Of a stretch of DNA of 64,000 nt, positions 17,825-27,281 are shown piece by piece. Position numbers and translations under genes: made by a program. Source of the DNA: Xanthomonas sacchari (GTDB lineage: Bacteria; Pseudomonadota; Gammaproteobacteria; Xanthomonadales; Xanthomonadaceae). The stretch's first letter is position 1, and the number at the start of each line of letters is the position of its first letter. A model generated the notes under the pieces. That model saw only the letters and a list, made by a program, of their open reading frames with translations, ran no database searches and was not told the DNA's origin. The DNA is taken from contig NZ_CP100647.1 in the NCBI RefSeq assembly GCF_024266585.1, positions 2,027,001-2,091,000 on the forward strand, read 5' to 3'.

Positions 17825-19309
17825 ATGAACCTGTCTCCCGCACTCTCCCGCCTGCGTCCGTTCGCGGTCGCGGCCCTCACCCTGGCGCTGGCGGCCTGTG
17901 CCAGCAGCCGTGGCCTGGAACCGCAGGGGCGCCGGCTCGACGCCGACCGCCAACTGCACATCGGCAAGACCCTGGCCGCCGACGCGCTGGCGCCGGCGCC
18001 GTGGCCGCAGCAGGACTGGTGGAAGGCGCTGGGCGATCCGCAGCTCGACGCGCTGATCGCCGAGGCCCTGCAGGGCACGCCCAGCCTCGACGCCGCCGAT
18101 GCGCGGCTGCGCCTGGCGCAGGCGCAGGCCGGTGCCGCCGATGCGGACCGCGGCGCCAAGCTGTCGCTGTCGGCCGGCTATACCGGCCTGCAGCTGCCCA
18201 AGGGCCTGGCTGGCGACGAGATCGGCGGCAAGTACCTCCACAACGAACAGGCGCTGCTGAACTTCAGCTACGGCTTCGACCTGTGGGGCGGCAAGCGCGC
18301 CGCGTGGGAAGCGGCGGTGGACCAGGCGCATGCGGCCGAGGTCGATGCGCAGGCCGCGCGCCTGGACCTGTCGGCCGCGGTGGCGAGCGCCTACGCGCAG
18401 CTCGGCTACGCCTGGCATCTGTACGACCTGGCCGGCGCCGAACTGGCGCGCTCGGAGAACAGCCTGGCGCTGGTGCGGCAGCGCCGCGATGCCGGCATCG
18501 ACAACAACCTGCAACTGCGCCAGGCCGAGGCCCGGGTCCCGGCGGCGCGCCAGCAGCAGGCCGCGGCGCAGCAGCAGATCGACGAAGCGCGCACCGCGCT
18601 GGCGGCCCTGCTCGGGCGCGGCCCGGACCGCGGGCTGCAGATCGGGCGGCCGCGGCTGTTGGATCCGCAGGCCGCGCGGGTGCCGTCGGTGCTGCCCAGC
18701 GACCTGCTCGGCCGCCGCCCCGACGTGGTCGCCGCGCGCTGGCGGGTCGAGGCCGCCTCGCAGGGCATCCATGCGGCCAAGGCGCAGTTCTATCCCAGCA
18801 TCAACCTGACCCTGCTGGGCGGCGTCGCCGCCACCAATCCGGGCGACCTGTTCAAGAGTTCGTCGGTGCTCGGCCTGCTCAGCCCGGGCGTGAGCCTGCC
18901 GCTGTTCGACAGCGGGCGGCTGCGCAGCCAGCTGGCCGAGCGCGATGCGCAGTACGACCTGGCGGTGGCCAACTACAACCAGACCCTGGTGGCGGCGCTG
19001 CGCGAGGTGGCCGACCAGGTCAACGCGGCGCGCTCGCTGGCGCAGCAGGTGCAGCAGCAGGCGCAGGCGCTGGAGACCGCGCAGGCCGCCTTCGACCTGT
19101 CGCAGCAGCGCTATCGCGCCGGCATCGGCAACTACCTGGACGTGCTCAGCGCGCAGCAGCAGTTGCTGGAGGCGCAGCAGCGCCTGGCCTCCCTGCAATC
19201 CAACCAGCTCCTGGTCTCGGTGCGCCTGAATCAGGCGCTGGGCGGCGGCTACGACGCCACCTCCGCCGCCGACGCGCCGAGTTCTTCTTCCGCACCTTCG
19301 CATTCCTGA
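17825..19309 (+). CDS. NodT-family outer-membrane efflux lipoprotein
   Basis: A 494-residue outer-membrane channel of the TolC/NodT (RND outer-membrane factor) family. The signal peptide ends in a lipobox LALAAC with Cys at about residue 21, so it should be lipidated. It contains the two repeated OEP domains with heptad-rich coiled helices, and the family signatures WWKALGDPQLDALIAEAL, LLGRRPDVVAARWRVEAA and QFYPSINLTLLGG. It provides the outer-membrane exit for the HlyD and EmrB proteins encoded directly downstream. It precedes emrA by 10 bases. Confidence 0.92.
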   Translation: MNLSPALSRLRPFAVAALTLALAACASSRGLEPQGRRLDADRQLHIGKTLAADALAPAPWPQQDWWKALGDPQLDALIAEALQGTPSLDAADARLRLAQAQAGAADADRGAKLSLSAGYTGLQLPKGLAGDEIGGKYLHNEQALLNFSYGFDLWGGKRAAWEAAVDQAHAAEVDAQAARLDLSAAVASAYAQLGYAWHLYDLAGAELARSENSLALVRQRRDAGIDNNLQLRQAEARVPAARQQQAAAQQQIDEARTALAALLGRGPDRGLQIGRPRLLDPQAARVPSVLPSDLLGRRPDVVAARWRVEAASQGIHAAKAQFYPSINLTLLGGVAATNPGDLFKSSSVLGLLSPGVSLPLFDSGRLRSQLAERDAQYDLAVANYNQTLVAALREVADQVNAARSLAQQVQQQAQALETAQAAFDLSQQRYRAGIGNYLDVLSAQQQLLEAQQRLASLQSNQLLVSVRLNQALGGGYDATSAADAPSSSSAPSHS

Positions 19310-19319
19310 GATCGCTGCA

Positions 19320-20501
19320 ATGAATCAGACAACGACCCCCGCTTCCTCCGCTCCCGCCCCCAGCCGGCGCGGCAAGCTGCTGCGCGGCCTGGCCGTGGTA
19401 GTGGTGCTGGTGCTGATCGCGCTGGCGATCTGGTACTTCCTGGTCGGCCGCTGGCACGAGGACACCGACGACGCCTACGTGCAGGGCAACCTGGTGCAGA
19501 TCACGCCGATGGTGGCCGGCACCGTGGTGCGCATCGACGCCGACGACGGCATGCGCGTGGAGCGTGGCCAGCCGCTGGTCAAGCTTGACCCGGCCGACAC
19601 CGAGGTCGCGCTGCAGCAGGCCGAGGCCAATCTGGCGCGCACCGTGCGCCAGGTGCGCGGTCTGTACCGCTCGGTCGAGGGTGCCCAGGCCGAACTGTCC
19701 GCGCAGCAGGTGACCCTGCAGCGCGCCCGCGCCGACGTCGCCCGCCGCGCCAGCCTGGTCGCCACCGGCGCCATCTCCGCCGAAGAGCTGGCGCACGCCC
19801 GCGACCAGTTGGCCGCCGCCGAGGCCGCGGTCAGCGGTTCGCGCGAGACCCTGGCGCGCAACCGCGCGCTGATCGACGAGAGCGGCGTGGCCGACCAGCC
19901 CGACGTGAAGGCCGCCGCTGCGCAGATGCGCCAGGCCTTCCTCAACAACACCCGCAGCGCCATCGTCGCGCCGGTGTCCGGCTATGTCGCGCGGCGCTCG
20001 GTGCAGGTCGGCCAGCGCGTGCAGCCCGGCACCGCGCTGATGGCGGTGGTACCGCTGAACCAGGTCTGGGTGGACGCCAACTTCAAGGAAACCCAGCTCA
20101 AGCACATGCGCCTGGGCCAGCCGGTGGAACTGGAGTCGGATCTGTACGGCAGTGCGGTGACCTACCACGGCACCGTGCAGAGCCTGGGCATCGGCACCGG
20201 CAGCGCGTTCTCGCTGCTGCCGGCGCAGAACGCCAGCGGCAACTGGATCAAGATCGTGCAGCGCGTCCCGGTGCGCATCGCCATCGACGCCAAGCAGTTG
20301 CAGCAGCACCCGCTGCGCATCGGCCTGTCGATGAAGGCCGACGTCAATCTGCACGACCAGAACGGCTCGGTGCTGCCGAGCAAGCCGGCCAGCGGTGTGC
20401 TGCTGGATACCGATGTCTACGCCCAGCAGCTGCAGCAGGCCGATGCGGCCGTGAAGCAGATCATCCACGCCAACCTGCCTGACGCCGCCAAGGCGGACTG
20501 A
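19320..20501 (+). CDS. emrA: EmrA-like membrane fusion protein (HlyD family)
   Basis: A 393-residue periplasmic adaptor with one N-terminal transmembrane helix (about residues 21-42). After it come the lipoyl half-motif DTDDAYVQGNLVQITPMVAGTV, a long alpha-helical hairpin rich in Ala, Gln and Arg (about 95-200), and the second lipoyl/beta-barrel half with APVSGYVARRSVQVGQRVQPG and VDANFKETQL. That last motif is characteristic of EmrA. It should join the EmrB antiporter to the NodT channel in a tripartite pump exporting hydrophobic drugs or phenolics. Confidence 0.92.
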   Translation: MNQTTTPASSAPAPSRRGKLLRGLAVVVVLVLIALAIWYFLVGRWHEDTDDAYVQGNLVQITPMVAGTVVRIDADDGMRVERGQPLVKLDPADTEVALQQAEANLARTVRQVRGLYRSVEGAQAELSAQQVTLQRARADVARRASLVATGAISAEELAHARDQLAAAEAAVSGSRETLARNRALIDESGVADQPDVKAAAAQMRQAFLNNTRSAIVAPVSGYVARRSVQVGQRVQPGTALMAVVPLNQVWVDANFKETQLKHMRLGQPVELESDLYGSAVTYHGTVQSLGIGTGSAFSLLPAQNASGNWIKIVQRVPVRIAIDAKQLQQHPLRIGLSMKADVNLHDQNGSVLPSKPASGVLLDTDVYAQQLQQADAAVKQIIHANLPDAAKAD

Positions 20502-20509
20502 GCCCGGTC

Positions 20510-22087
20510 ATGTCCAACGAAGCTGTCGCTCCTGCCGCGCCCGGGGTCCCGGGCGCACCGGCCGCCGGGTTCCGCCCGGCCAGTGTGGCACTGTGCACGG
20601 TGGGCCTGGCGCTGGCCTCGTTCATGCAGGTGCTCGATACCACCATCGCCAACGTCTCGCTGCCCACCATCGCCGGCAACCTCGGCGCCAGTTCGCAGCA
20701 GGCGACCTGGGTGATCACCTCGTTCGCGGTCAGCAACGCCATCGCGCTGCCGCTGACCGGCTTCCTCAGCCGCCGTTTCGGCGAGACCAAGCTGTTCGTG
20801 TGGGCCACGCTGGCCTTCACCGCGGCCTCGCTGCTGTGCGGCCTGGCGCAGAGCATGGGCATGCTGGTGGTCTCGCGCGCGCTGCAGGGCTTCGTCTGCG
20901 GCCCGATGTACCCGATCACCCAGAGCCTGCTGGTGTCGATCTATCCGCGCGAGAAACGCGGCCAGGCGCTGGCGCTGCTGGCGATGATCACCGTGGTCGC
21001 GCCAATCGCCGGGCCGATCCTCGGCGGCTGGATCACCGACAACTACAGCTGGGAATGGATCTTCCTGATCAACGTGCCGCTGGGCATCATCGCCGCGACC
21101 GTGGTCGGCTCGCAGCTGCGCGACCGTCCCGAGCCGATCGAACGTCCGCGCATGGATTACGTCGGCCTGATCACCCTGATCATCGGCGTGGGCTGCCTGC
21201 AGGTGGTGCTGGACCTGGGCAACGACGAGGACTGGTTCAGTTCGACCAAGATCGTGGTGCTGGCCGCGATCTCGGCGGTGGCGCTGGCGGTGTTCCTGAT
21301 CTGGGAACTGACCGACAAGGATCCGATCGTCGACCTGCGGCTGTTCCGCCACCGCAACTTCCGCGCCGGCACCATGGCGCTGATCGTGGCCTACGCGGCG
21401 TTCTTCAGCGTGTCGCTGCTGATCCCGCAGTGGCTGCAGCGCGACATGGGCTACACCGCGATCTGGGCCGGCCTGGCCACCGCGCCGATCGGCATCCTGC
21501 CGGTGATCATGACCCCGTTCGTCGGCAAGTACGCTTCGCGCTTCGATCTGCGGCTGCTGGCCAGCATCGCCTTCATCTTCATGGCCGTCACCAGCTTCAT
21601 GCGCTCGGACTTCAACCTGCAGGTGGATTTCCCGCACGTGGCCGGGGTGCAGTTGCTGATGGGCGTGGGCGTGGCGCTGTTCTTCATGCCGGTGCTGCAG
21701 ATTTTGCTGTCGGACCTGGACGGCCGCGAGATCGCCGCCGGCTCCGGCCTGGCCACGTTCCTGCGCACGCTGGGCGGCAGCTTCGCCGCCTCGCTGACCA
21801 CCTACCTGTGGGCCAAGCGCACCCAGCTGCACCACGCGAACCTGACCGAGCATATCTCCAGCTACACGCCGGGCATGCAGGAACAGGTGCAGATGATGGG
21901 CAACGGCAGCCTGCAGAACGGCGCGGCGGTGCTCAACAACACCATCAACCACCAGGCCTCGCAGATGGGCTTCAACGACATCTTCTACCTGCTGGGCTGG
22001 ACCTTCCTGGCGATCATCTTCTTCCTGTGGCTGGCCAAGCCGCCGTTCGGCGGCGGTGGCGGCGCGGCGGCTGCCGGCGGCCACTGA
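20510..22087 (+). CDS. emrB: EmrB-like DHA2 family drug/H+ antiporter
   Basis: A 525-residue inner-membrane antiporter of the 14-helix DHA2 group. The DHA2 signature LDTTIANVSLPTIAGNLG is in the first helix, followed by QATWVITSFAVSNAIALPLTG, and an antiporter motif C-like segment GPILGGWI. The C-terminus ends in a Gly/Ala-rich tail. It uses the proton gradient to export hydrophobic compounds. Start ATG 20510 is 8 bases after emrA. Last gene of the MarR-headed operon; the next gene is 240 bases on. Confidence 0.92.
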   Translation: MSNEAVAPAAPGVPGAPAAGFRPASVALCTVGLALASFMQVLDTTIANVSLPTIAGNLGASSQQATWVITSFAVSNAIALPLTGFLSRRFGETKLFVWATLAFTAASLLCGLAQSMGMLVVSRALQGFVCGPMYPITQSLLVSIYPREKRGQALALLAMITVVAPIAGPILGGWITDNYSWEWIFLINVPLGIIAATVVGSQLRDRPEPIERPRMDYVGLITLIIGVGCLQVVLDLGNDEDWFSSTKIVVLAAISAVALAVFLIWELTDKDPIVDLRLFRHRNFRAGTMALIVAYAAFFSVSLLIPQWLQRDMGYTAIWAGLATAPIGILPVIMTPFVGKYASRFDLRLLASIAFIFMAVTSFMRSDFNLQVDFPHVAGVQLLMGVGVALFFMPVLQILLSDLDGREIAAGSGLATFLRTLGGSFAASLTTYLWAKRTQLHHANLTEHISSYTPGMQEQVQMMGNGSLQNGAAVLNNTINHQASQMGFNDIFYLLGWTFLAIIFFLWLAKPPFGGGGGAAAAGGH

Positions 22088-22327
22088 GCCAGGCGGCGAC
22101 GCGGCGTCCGGCCGGCGCGGACGCGGACCGTCGGCGCCGGGTCCGCGCCGCTGCTGCGCTGGCCTCGCGGATGGCCTGGGATGCGGTGGCGGGCGAGTCC
22201 GGCACGCCGTCCAACGCCGCCGGTGCGGCCTGCGTGCCCGGCGGCGCGCTCCGCCGCCGGGACACTTGCCGCTGCCGCGGCCCGCGCACCAGAATGCGGC
22301 TCTTCGCAGGCTTCTGCAGCCCCGCAC

Positions 22328-23860
22328 ATGCAGCGTTCTCTCCGCGCCCTCGGCGCCCGCTTCGCCGCGTCGCTTCCGCGTGCGGCCGTCCTCGCACTGC
22401 TGTGCCTCGGTGCGCATCCAGGCAACGCCCAGGCCGCGCCGCCGCCCGCGGCCTCGCCGGTTGCGGTGACCCCGGCCGATCGCCTGCACGAAGCCTGGTG
22501 GGCCGCGCGCCACCAGCAGGTGCTGGCGCAGGTGCGCGCGCAGCCGGATGCGCCGTTGCTGCTGATCGGCGATTCGATCACCCAGAACTACGAGAAGGCG
22601 CAGGCGCCGGACCAGGACTTCCAGTCGACCTGGCAGACCTTCTACGGCAGCCGTGGCGCGCTCAACCTCGGTTTCAGCGGCGACGCCACCGAACACGTGC
22701 TGTGGCGCCTGCAGCACGGCGAAGTCGACGGCCTGCGGCCCAAGGTCGCGGTTCTGCTGATCGGCACCAACAACACCGGCCACGAAGGGCAGAGCGCGGC
22801 GGACACGGTGCGCGGCATCGATGCGGTGATCGCCACGTTGGAGCAGCGCCTTCCGCACACGCGCATCCTGTTGCTGGGCCTGCTGCCCAGTGCGCTGTCG
22901 GCGCAGAAGCGCGCGCGCGATGCCGAGGTCAACCGCACGCTGGCGGTGCGCTACGGCGACAACCCGCGCGTGGCCTACCTGGACATCGGCACGGTGTTCC
23001 AGCGCGCCGACGGCACGCTGCAGCAGGACCTGTTCTACGATCCGCGGCAGCGGCCCGGCAGCGGCGCGCTGCACCCGGACACGCGCGGGCAGCGGCGCAT
23101 GGCCGAGGCGATCGAGCCGACCCTGGCGCGGCTGCTCGATGAAGCGCCGCGCGTGCCACTGGAGGCGATGACCGATGTCGACACCGCACGCATCGCAGTG
23201 CCCTGGCTGGAGCAGGATTCCTACGACTGGTACGGCCGCCACCATGCGGCGCTGGAGGCCGCACGCCAACTGCGGCCGCAGGTGGTGATGCTCGGCGATT
23301 CGATCACCCATTTCTGGGCGGGCGAACCGCAGGGCATCCGGGTGAATGGGCCGCAGGCCTGGCAGCGCACCTTCGGCGCCGCGCCGGTGCTGAACCTGGG
23401 CTTCGGCTGGGACCGCACCCAGAACGTGCTGTGGCGGCTGCGCCAGGGCGAGGTCGATGGCCTGGCGCCACGTTGGGTGGTGATCAACCTCGGCACCAAC
23501 AATCTCGCCGGCACCGAGCATGCGCGCAGCAACACGCCGCAGGAGACCGCCGACGGCGTGGCGGCGGTGGTCGCCGAGGTCCGACGTCGCCTGCCGCGCA
23601 GCCGGATCGTGCTGATGGGCATCTTCCCGCGCGGCTTGGCCGCCGATGCGCCGCAACGCGCGCCGATCCTGCTGACCAACCGCCTGCTCGCCGCGCGCTT
23701 CGGCCACGACCCGCAGGTGCAGTGGCTGGACATCGGTGCGCGCTTCCTGCAGGCGGACGGCACGCTGCCGGCAACGCTGATGCCCGACGGCACCCATCCC
23801 AGCGAGGCGGGCTACCGCATCTGGGGCGACGCCCTGCGCGAGATCGGCGTCGGCGGCTAA
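22328..23860 (+). CDS. Exported protein with two tandem SGNH hydrolase domains
   Basis: A 510-residue protein with a signal peptide (to about residue 36) and two copies of a GDSL/SGNH domain resembling platelet-activating-factor acetylhydrolase. Domain 1 (about 40-280) has GDSIT with Ser83, LNLGFSGDATEHVLWRL and GTNN. Domain 2 (about 290-510) has GDSIT with Ser325, LNLGFGWDRTQNVLWRL, GTNN and DGTHP. Domain 2 keeps the catalytic Asp-x-x-His, whereas domain 1 reads GALHP, so the Asp three before His249 is Gly. Likely a periplasmic or secreted esterase, perhaps deacetylating polysaccharide; substrate unknown. ATG 22328 is chosen for the full signal peptide. Confidence 0.85.
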   Translation: MQRSLRALGARFAASLPRAAVLALLCLGAHPGNAQAAPPPAASPVAVTPADRLHEAWWAARHQQVLAQVRAQPDAPLLLIGDSITQNYEKAQAPDQDFQSTWQTFYGSRGALNLGFSGDATEHVLWRLQHGEVDGLRPKVAVLLIGTNNTGHEGQSAADTVRGIDAVIATLEQRLPHTRILLLGLLPSALSAQKRARDAEVNRTLAVRYGDNPRVAYLDIGTVFQRADGTLQQDLFYDPRQRPGSGALHPDTRGQRRMAEAIEPTLARLLDEAPRVPLEAMTDVDTARIAVPWLEQDSYDWYGRHHAALEAARQLRPQVVMLGDSITHFWAGEPQGIRVNGPQAWQRTFGAAPVLNLGFGWDRTQNVLWRLRQGEVDGLAPRWVVINLGTNNLAGTEHARSNTPQETADGVAAVVAEVRRRLPRSRIVLMGIFPRGLAADAPQRAPILLTNRLLAARFGHDPQVQWLDIGARFLQADGTLPATLMPDGTHPSEAGYRIWGDALREIGVGG

Positions 23861-23917
23861 ACGGCGGCTTCAAACAACGCGTTTTGCCGCGGCTCGGCGG
23901 GAGACGTTGGTGTCCTC

Positions 23918-23985
23918 GCAGGAGCGGCTTCAGCCGTTGCGAGGCATGACAGGGAGCGGCTCGTCGCGGCTGAAGCCGCTCCTGC
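23918..23985. repeat. Palindromic repeat, GCAGGAGCGGCTTCAGCC type
   Basis: Perfect 18-bp inverted arms at 23918-23935 and 23968-23985 around a 32-base centre. One of several copies in the window of the REP-like element common in Xanthomonas and Stenotrophomonas intergenic DNA. It lies between the convergent SGNH and XRE genes. Confidence 0.85.
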
Positions 23986-24044
23986 GAATGGCGTTTGCGT
24001 CGTTGCCAGCGGTGCTGGAAAGCCCAGCCGCCGCCGGCGCGACC

Positions 24045-24392
24045 TCAGCCGTTGCTGGGCTTGAGCAGTTCCAGCACGGCGTCGCGGTGGCCCGGCGGCG
24101 CGTTGCGATAGCGCGCCAACAGCGCGCGTTCCTGCGCATCCTGGGCCAGCAACGGATAGTCGGAGGGTAGGTCCTGCACGCGCTTGCCCGGGCCCACGCC
24201 GCACACCAGTTCGTCGAGCGAGCGGTTCAGCACGCTGCGCAGCGTCGGCAGCAGGCGGAAGCTCGGCGTTTCGCGGTCGTTCTCCCAGGCCGACACCGAT
24301 GACTTGGTCACGTCCAGCGCGAAGCCGAGCTGCTCCTGGGTGAGCCCGGCGGCTTTTCTGGCTTCGCGCAAACGGTCGCCGAAGCTATTCAT
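24045..24392 (-). CDS. Small XRE-family transcriptional regulator
   Basis: A 115-residue protein with an N-terminal Cro/CI helix-turn-helix: FGDRLREARKAAGLTQEQLG and KSSVSAWENDRETPSF (residues 4-45). The C-terminal tail (about 70-115) is Arg/Leu-rich and may serve dimerisation. There is no toxin-like partner next to it, so an antitoxin role is unsupported. Target unknown. Confidence 0.85.
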   Translation of the reverse strand: MNSFGDRLREARKAAGLTQEQLGFALDVTKSSVSAWENDRETPSFRLLPTLRSVLNRSLDELVCGVGPGKRVQDLPSDYPLLAQDAQERALLARYRNAPPGHRDAVLELLKPSNG

Positions 24393-24643
24393 CGCGGTGG
24401 GCCTTGGGGGACGGCGGGCCTACCAAGATATGGAGCATCCGCCGGCTTGTCGTACAGTCACGCTTGACTCCAATTGTTCGGAAACTCAATACTCGGGCGG
24501 TGCGGAACGCACGGACGCGCGAGGGGGCGCATGCGGGACATGGACGTGATGAAGAGGAGGGTGTCGGCGCCGCGGTGCGCCGCCGCCATGCGCTGGCCGA
24601 CAGCGGCACGACGCGGCGCCTGCCGGTGCGTGGGGGAGGGCGC

Positions 24644-24841
24644 ATGGCCACCTACGAAGTGAGACTCCGGCGCGTCGCGCAACTGGAGCCGACCTTGCAG
24701 GTGCTGGTGCATGCGGCCAATGCCTACCTGGCCGCGCGGGCGGCCGAACGCCACAACCCGGGCTACCGTGCCTACAAGGTGGAGGTGTGGGTGAAGGGCG
24801 TGCGCGTGGACATCGGTCCATTGCGTCCGCCGCAGCGTTGA
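24644..24841 (+). CDS. Hypothetical 65-residue protein
   Basis: Short frame starting MATYEVRLRRVAQLEPTLQ and ending in IGPLRPPQR, with a strong purine tract TGGGGGAGGG just before ATG 24644. It is followed 27 bases later by a rho-independent terminator. No domain is recognised. The conditions (good ribosome binding site, terminator, sensible composition) favour a real gene; the longer in-frame extension upstream looks like noise. Confidence 0.5.
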   Translation: MATYEVRLRRVAQLEPTLQVLVHAANAYLAARAAERHNPGYRAYKVEVWVKGVRVDIGPLRPPQR

Positions 24842-24866
24842 ACGCTGCGGCCTGCACGCAGCCAAC

Positions 24867-24890
24867 AAAAAACCCGCCGAAGCGGGTTTT
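24867..24890. terminator. Bidirectional rho-independent terminator
   Basis: Stem AACCCGC (24871-24877) with GCGGGTT (24882-24888), flanked by an A run on the left and a T run on the right. It can serve both the plus-strand small gene ending at 24841 and the minus-strand tRNA-Leu ending at 24916. Confidence 0.8.
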
Positions 24891-24915
24891 GAGATCTTTC
24901 TCGACCTGTCGGTCG

Positions 24916-25000
<85 letters not shown>

Positions 25001-25014
25001 AACTCAGAACGAGA

Positions 25015-25043
25015 ATTCTGCGGCCGCGCCGGCTTGTTGTCAA
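25015..25043 (-). promoter_or_regulatory. tRNA-Leu promoter, copy 1
   Basis: On the minus strand TTGACA (25043-25038), a 17-base spacer and CAGAAT (25020-25015), 15 bases before the tRNA. Same two hexamers and spacing as at 27591. Confidence 0.75.
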
Positions 25044-25175
25044 GCGGTTTTGTTCTGCCGACGTGCGTGGTCGGTTCGAGGGCATGCACGCAGGTGCGGT
25101 CGACGCAGCGGCATGGTGGGCGACGCCATCGAAGCGAGGTTCCGCTGCGCCTGGCGGTGTTGGCGTGGGACGCCT

Positions 25176-26681
25176 TCAATAGCGCAACAAGGCGGCCCGG
25201 ATCTTCGCCGTGCGCTCGGGGCCCAGCTCCCCGGCGCGTTCGGCTGCGGCCTCCAGCAACGTGCGCTTGCGCAGGTTGCCCAACGGTGTGTACGTCTCGC
25301 TTCGTCCGATCCAGTCGTCGACGGCAGCGAGCCACCATGGACGATTCGAGTCGGCAGGCAACGCCAGCAGCCGTGTCAGGCAATCCCAGAGACTGCTGGT
25401 CCCCACGAGTTTGCGCAACCGTGCTCTGCCCTCATCGTCGACAGCTGCATCGCCGAGGATGTGCAGGATCAGCGGGGTGTCGAGCGCAATCGCGCTGTCC
25501 CGCACGGCAACGGCCAGCGTCTCCAATACCCTGCCGCCCCCGCACTGGAGAAGACGGCCGATGTCGTTGGGCGAGACCGTTTGCCCGATGCGCAGCAGAC
25601 CCTTCAGCGCATGCTGGCGCATGGCCGCGCGCGTCGCGAACAGGTAGCAACGCAACCGGGTCGCGTCCTCGGGTTCGGCTTCCTGTGCAAGCGAGGCCAG
25701 GGCGCCATCGGTGCCAGCCTGATCGAGTGCGCGGCGCCACACCGTGCGCGGGTCGGCGCCGTGCTCGCGCGTCAGGTAGGCCGCAAGACGACGCACGCCG
25801 GCGGCGCGATCGAGCAAGGCGTGTGGCAGCGCTGCCGCCGCCGCTGCCGGATCCGCCAATGCGAGCGTGCGCAGGCATTCCCTGCGCACGGCAGGATGCG
25901 GTGCATGCAGTCCGGCCGTGGCAATCGCCGCGATGGCGGCGCTAGCGCACGTCGCCTGGGCATGGCGCAGCGCATGCAGGCCGATGCGCGGGTCGGGTTG
26001 CATCGTCGCCTCGACGTGCAACGGTGCTGCGCCGCGTTCGATCGATCTGCGATAGGCCCAAGCGCGGACGACGGGATCGGCGGCTGCACGCGCGCGTTGC
26101 AGGACGTCGCGATTGGACGCCTCCAGCATCCACTGCTCGACGTTCTCCTCGAGCCACCCATCGGACACGCGCACCCATCGCTGCAACCGCAGGACCATGG
26201 GCCACGCCGCCAGGGCATCGTCGGCGGTGCTGGTCCGTAGCAGTTGCGTGGCCGCTTCGCGCGCTGCGATTCGCACCTGCGGTACCCAGTCGGCGCAACG
26301 GATCAACGCGGCGACCAGGCTCAGATAGCCGGGGAATGCGCCGAGCCTCGCCACGGCCTTTTGCCGTTCCCTGCCGTCGTAGTGCGCGCTCGCCACGAAC
26401 AGCAGCGACTGCCGCGCGTCGTCCGTCATCGGGCACGTCAGGATGCACTGCAACGTGTCGGCAGCCCATGTCGCGTAGGCTGTGCTGGTGCATGCCCGCA
26501 GCCGTTGATCGATGGCCCCCAGGTCGCTCGCGTTGGTGGTGGGCAGGAACGTTTCCGGGACTTCCGGACGGCGATCGCCCATCAGCGGGGCGATCGCCTC
26601 CAGCAGGCGTTGCGGCAGCCTGCCGCAGGATTCCTGCGCCTGCGGCGGCTTGGCTTTCCGGAACGGGGCGCGCCAATCCAT
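25176..26681 (-). CDS. Unknown protein, alpha-solenoid (HEAT-like)
   Basis: A 501-residue soluble protein made almost entirely of Ala/Leu/Arg-rich helices. Repeated units such as VPQVRIAAREAATQLL, PHPAVRRECLRTLALADP and AAGVRRLAAYL have the spacing and hydrophobic pattern of HEAT repeats. No catalytic motif and no signal peptide. It may be a scaffold or binding protein. ATG 26681 (MDWRAPFRKAK) is preferred over the longer frame whose first 42 residues are low-complexity. It lies alone between two inverted tRNA-Leu genes next to virK, a setting common for accessory genes. Confidence 0.6.
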   Translation of the reverse strand: MDWRAPFRKAKPPQAQESCGRLPQRLLEAIAPLMGDRRPEVPETFLPTTNASDLGAIDQRLRACTSTAYATWAADTLQCILTCPMTDDARQSLLFVASAHYDGRERQKAVARLGAFPGYLSLVAALIRCADWVPQVRIAAREAATQLLRTSTADDALAAWPMVLRLQRWVRVSDGWLEENVEQWMLEASNRDVLQRARAAADPVVRAWAYRRSIERGAAPLHVEATMQPDPRIGLHALRHAQATCASAAIAAIATAGLHAPHPAVRRECLRTLALADPAAAAAALPHALLDRAAGVRRLAAYLTREHGADPRTVWRRALDQAGTDGALASLAQEAEPEDATRLRCYLFATRAAMRQHALKGLLRIGQTVSPNDIGRLLQCGGGRVLETLAVAVRDSAIALDTPLILHILGDAAVDDEGRARLRKLVGTSSLWDCLTRLLALPADSNRPWWLAAVDDWIGRSETYTPLGNLRKRTLLEAAAERAGELGPERTAKIRAALLRY

Positions 26682-26825
26682 GGAATGGGGCAGATGTCGA
26701 CGAAGCCCGGACTGTGACACTGGCAGGCGCAGTTGCCAAGGACGACAGGCCGGTAGGTGCGCAGCGCTCCGTGCTTGCGGCAGGCCCGCGCGGGGCGCCT
26801 GCCGCAAGGCGCTGGCGTGTGGGCC

Positions 26826-27281
26826 TCAGTAGCCGACGTTGAAGCGCAGGCCCTGGTTGATCGCGCAGCGATAGCCCAGGGTGTTGCCGGTCTGCTGGTA
26901 GCTGGGCAGGGCGAACACGAACATGGTGAAGTCCACCGTGTTGTCCGGATGCACCTGGTAGCGCAGGAACTGCTGGATCGGCTTGCCGTCGCGGCCGACG
27001 GTCACGTGTTCGTCGGCGAACGACAGGGTGCCGTCGGCGGTGACGCGGTAGGCGCCGATGCGCAGGCCGCCGCGGGTCTGGCTGGGCGTGGCGCCGCCGG
27101 AGGTGGGCGTGCATTGGCTCAGGTCGATCGCCACGGCGACCGAGGCGCCGCTGTCCAGGGCGCGTTGGATCTGGGTGAGCGAGCCGAGCGTGGCGTCGTC
27201 GGCGCCGGCCGTGGCGGCGGAGGCGCTGGTGGCGCTGGCGAACAGGGCAGCGGCGAGCAGGGAGGTGGACAGGCTGTGCAT
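26826..27281 (-). CDS. virK: VirK-family exported protein
   Basis: A 151-residue protein with a clear signal peptide (MHSLSTSLLAAALFASATSASA, cleaved near residue 23). The mature part has the VirK pattern: SGASVAVAIDLSQC, RGGLRIGAYRV, DGTLSFADEHVTV and KPIQQFLRYQV. VirK proteins occur in plant-associated bacteria such as Agrobacterium and Xanthomonas; the molecular function is not known. Two Cys residues may form a disulfide in the periplasm. Same strand as the solenoid gene, 144 bases upstream of it. Confidence 0.75.
   Translation of the reverse strand: MHSLSTSLLAAALFASATSASAATAGADDATLGSLTQIQRALDSGASVAVAIDLSQCTPTSGGATPSQTRGGLRIGAYRVTADGTLSFADEHVTVGRDGKPIQQFLRYQVHPDNTVDFTMFVFALPSYQQTGNTLGYRCAINQGLRFNVGY

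Noticed and set aside
20417-23797. 1126-codon minus-strand frame over emrB and the SGNH gene
   Set aside because: Low-complexity Arg/Gln/His-rich translation and no family motif; plus-strand genes here are certain.
24045-24841. Toxin-antitoxin pair from the XRE regulator and the 65-residue protein
   Set aside because: The genes point in opposite directions 250 bases apart and the small protein has no toxin motif.
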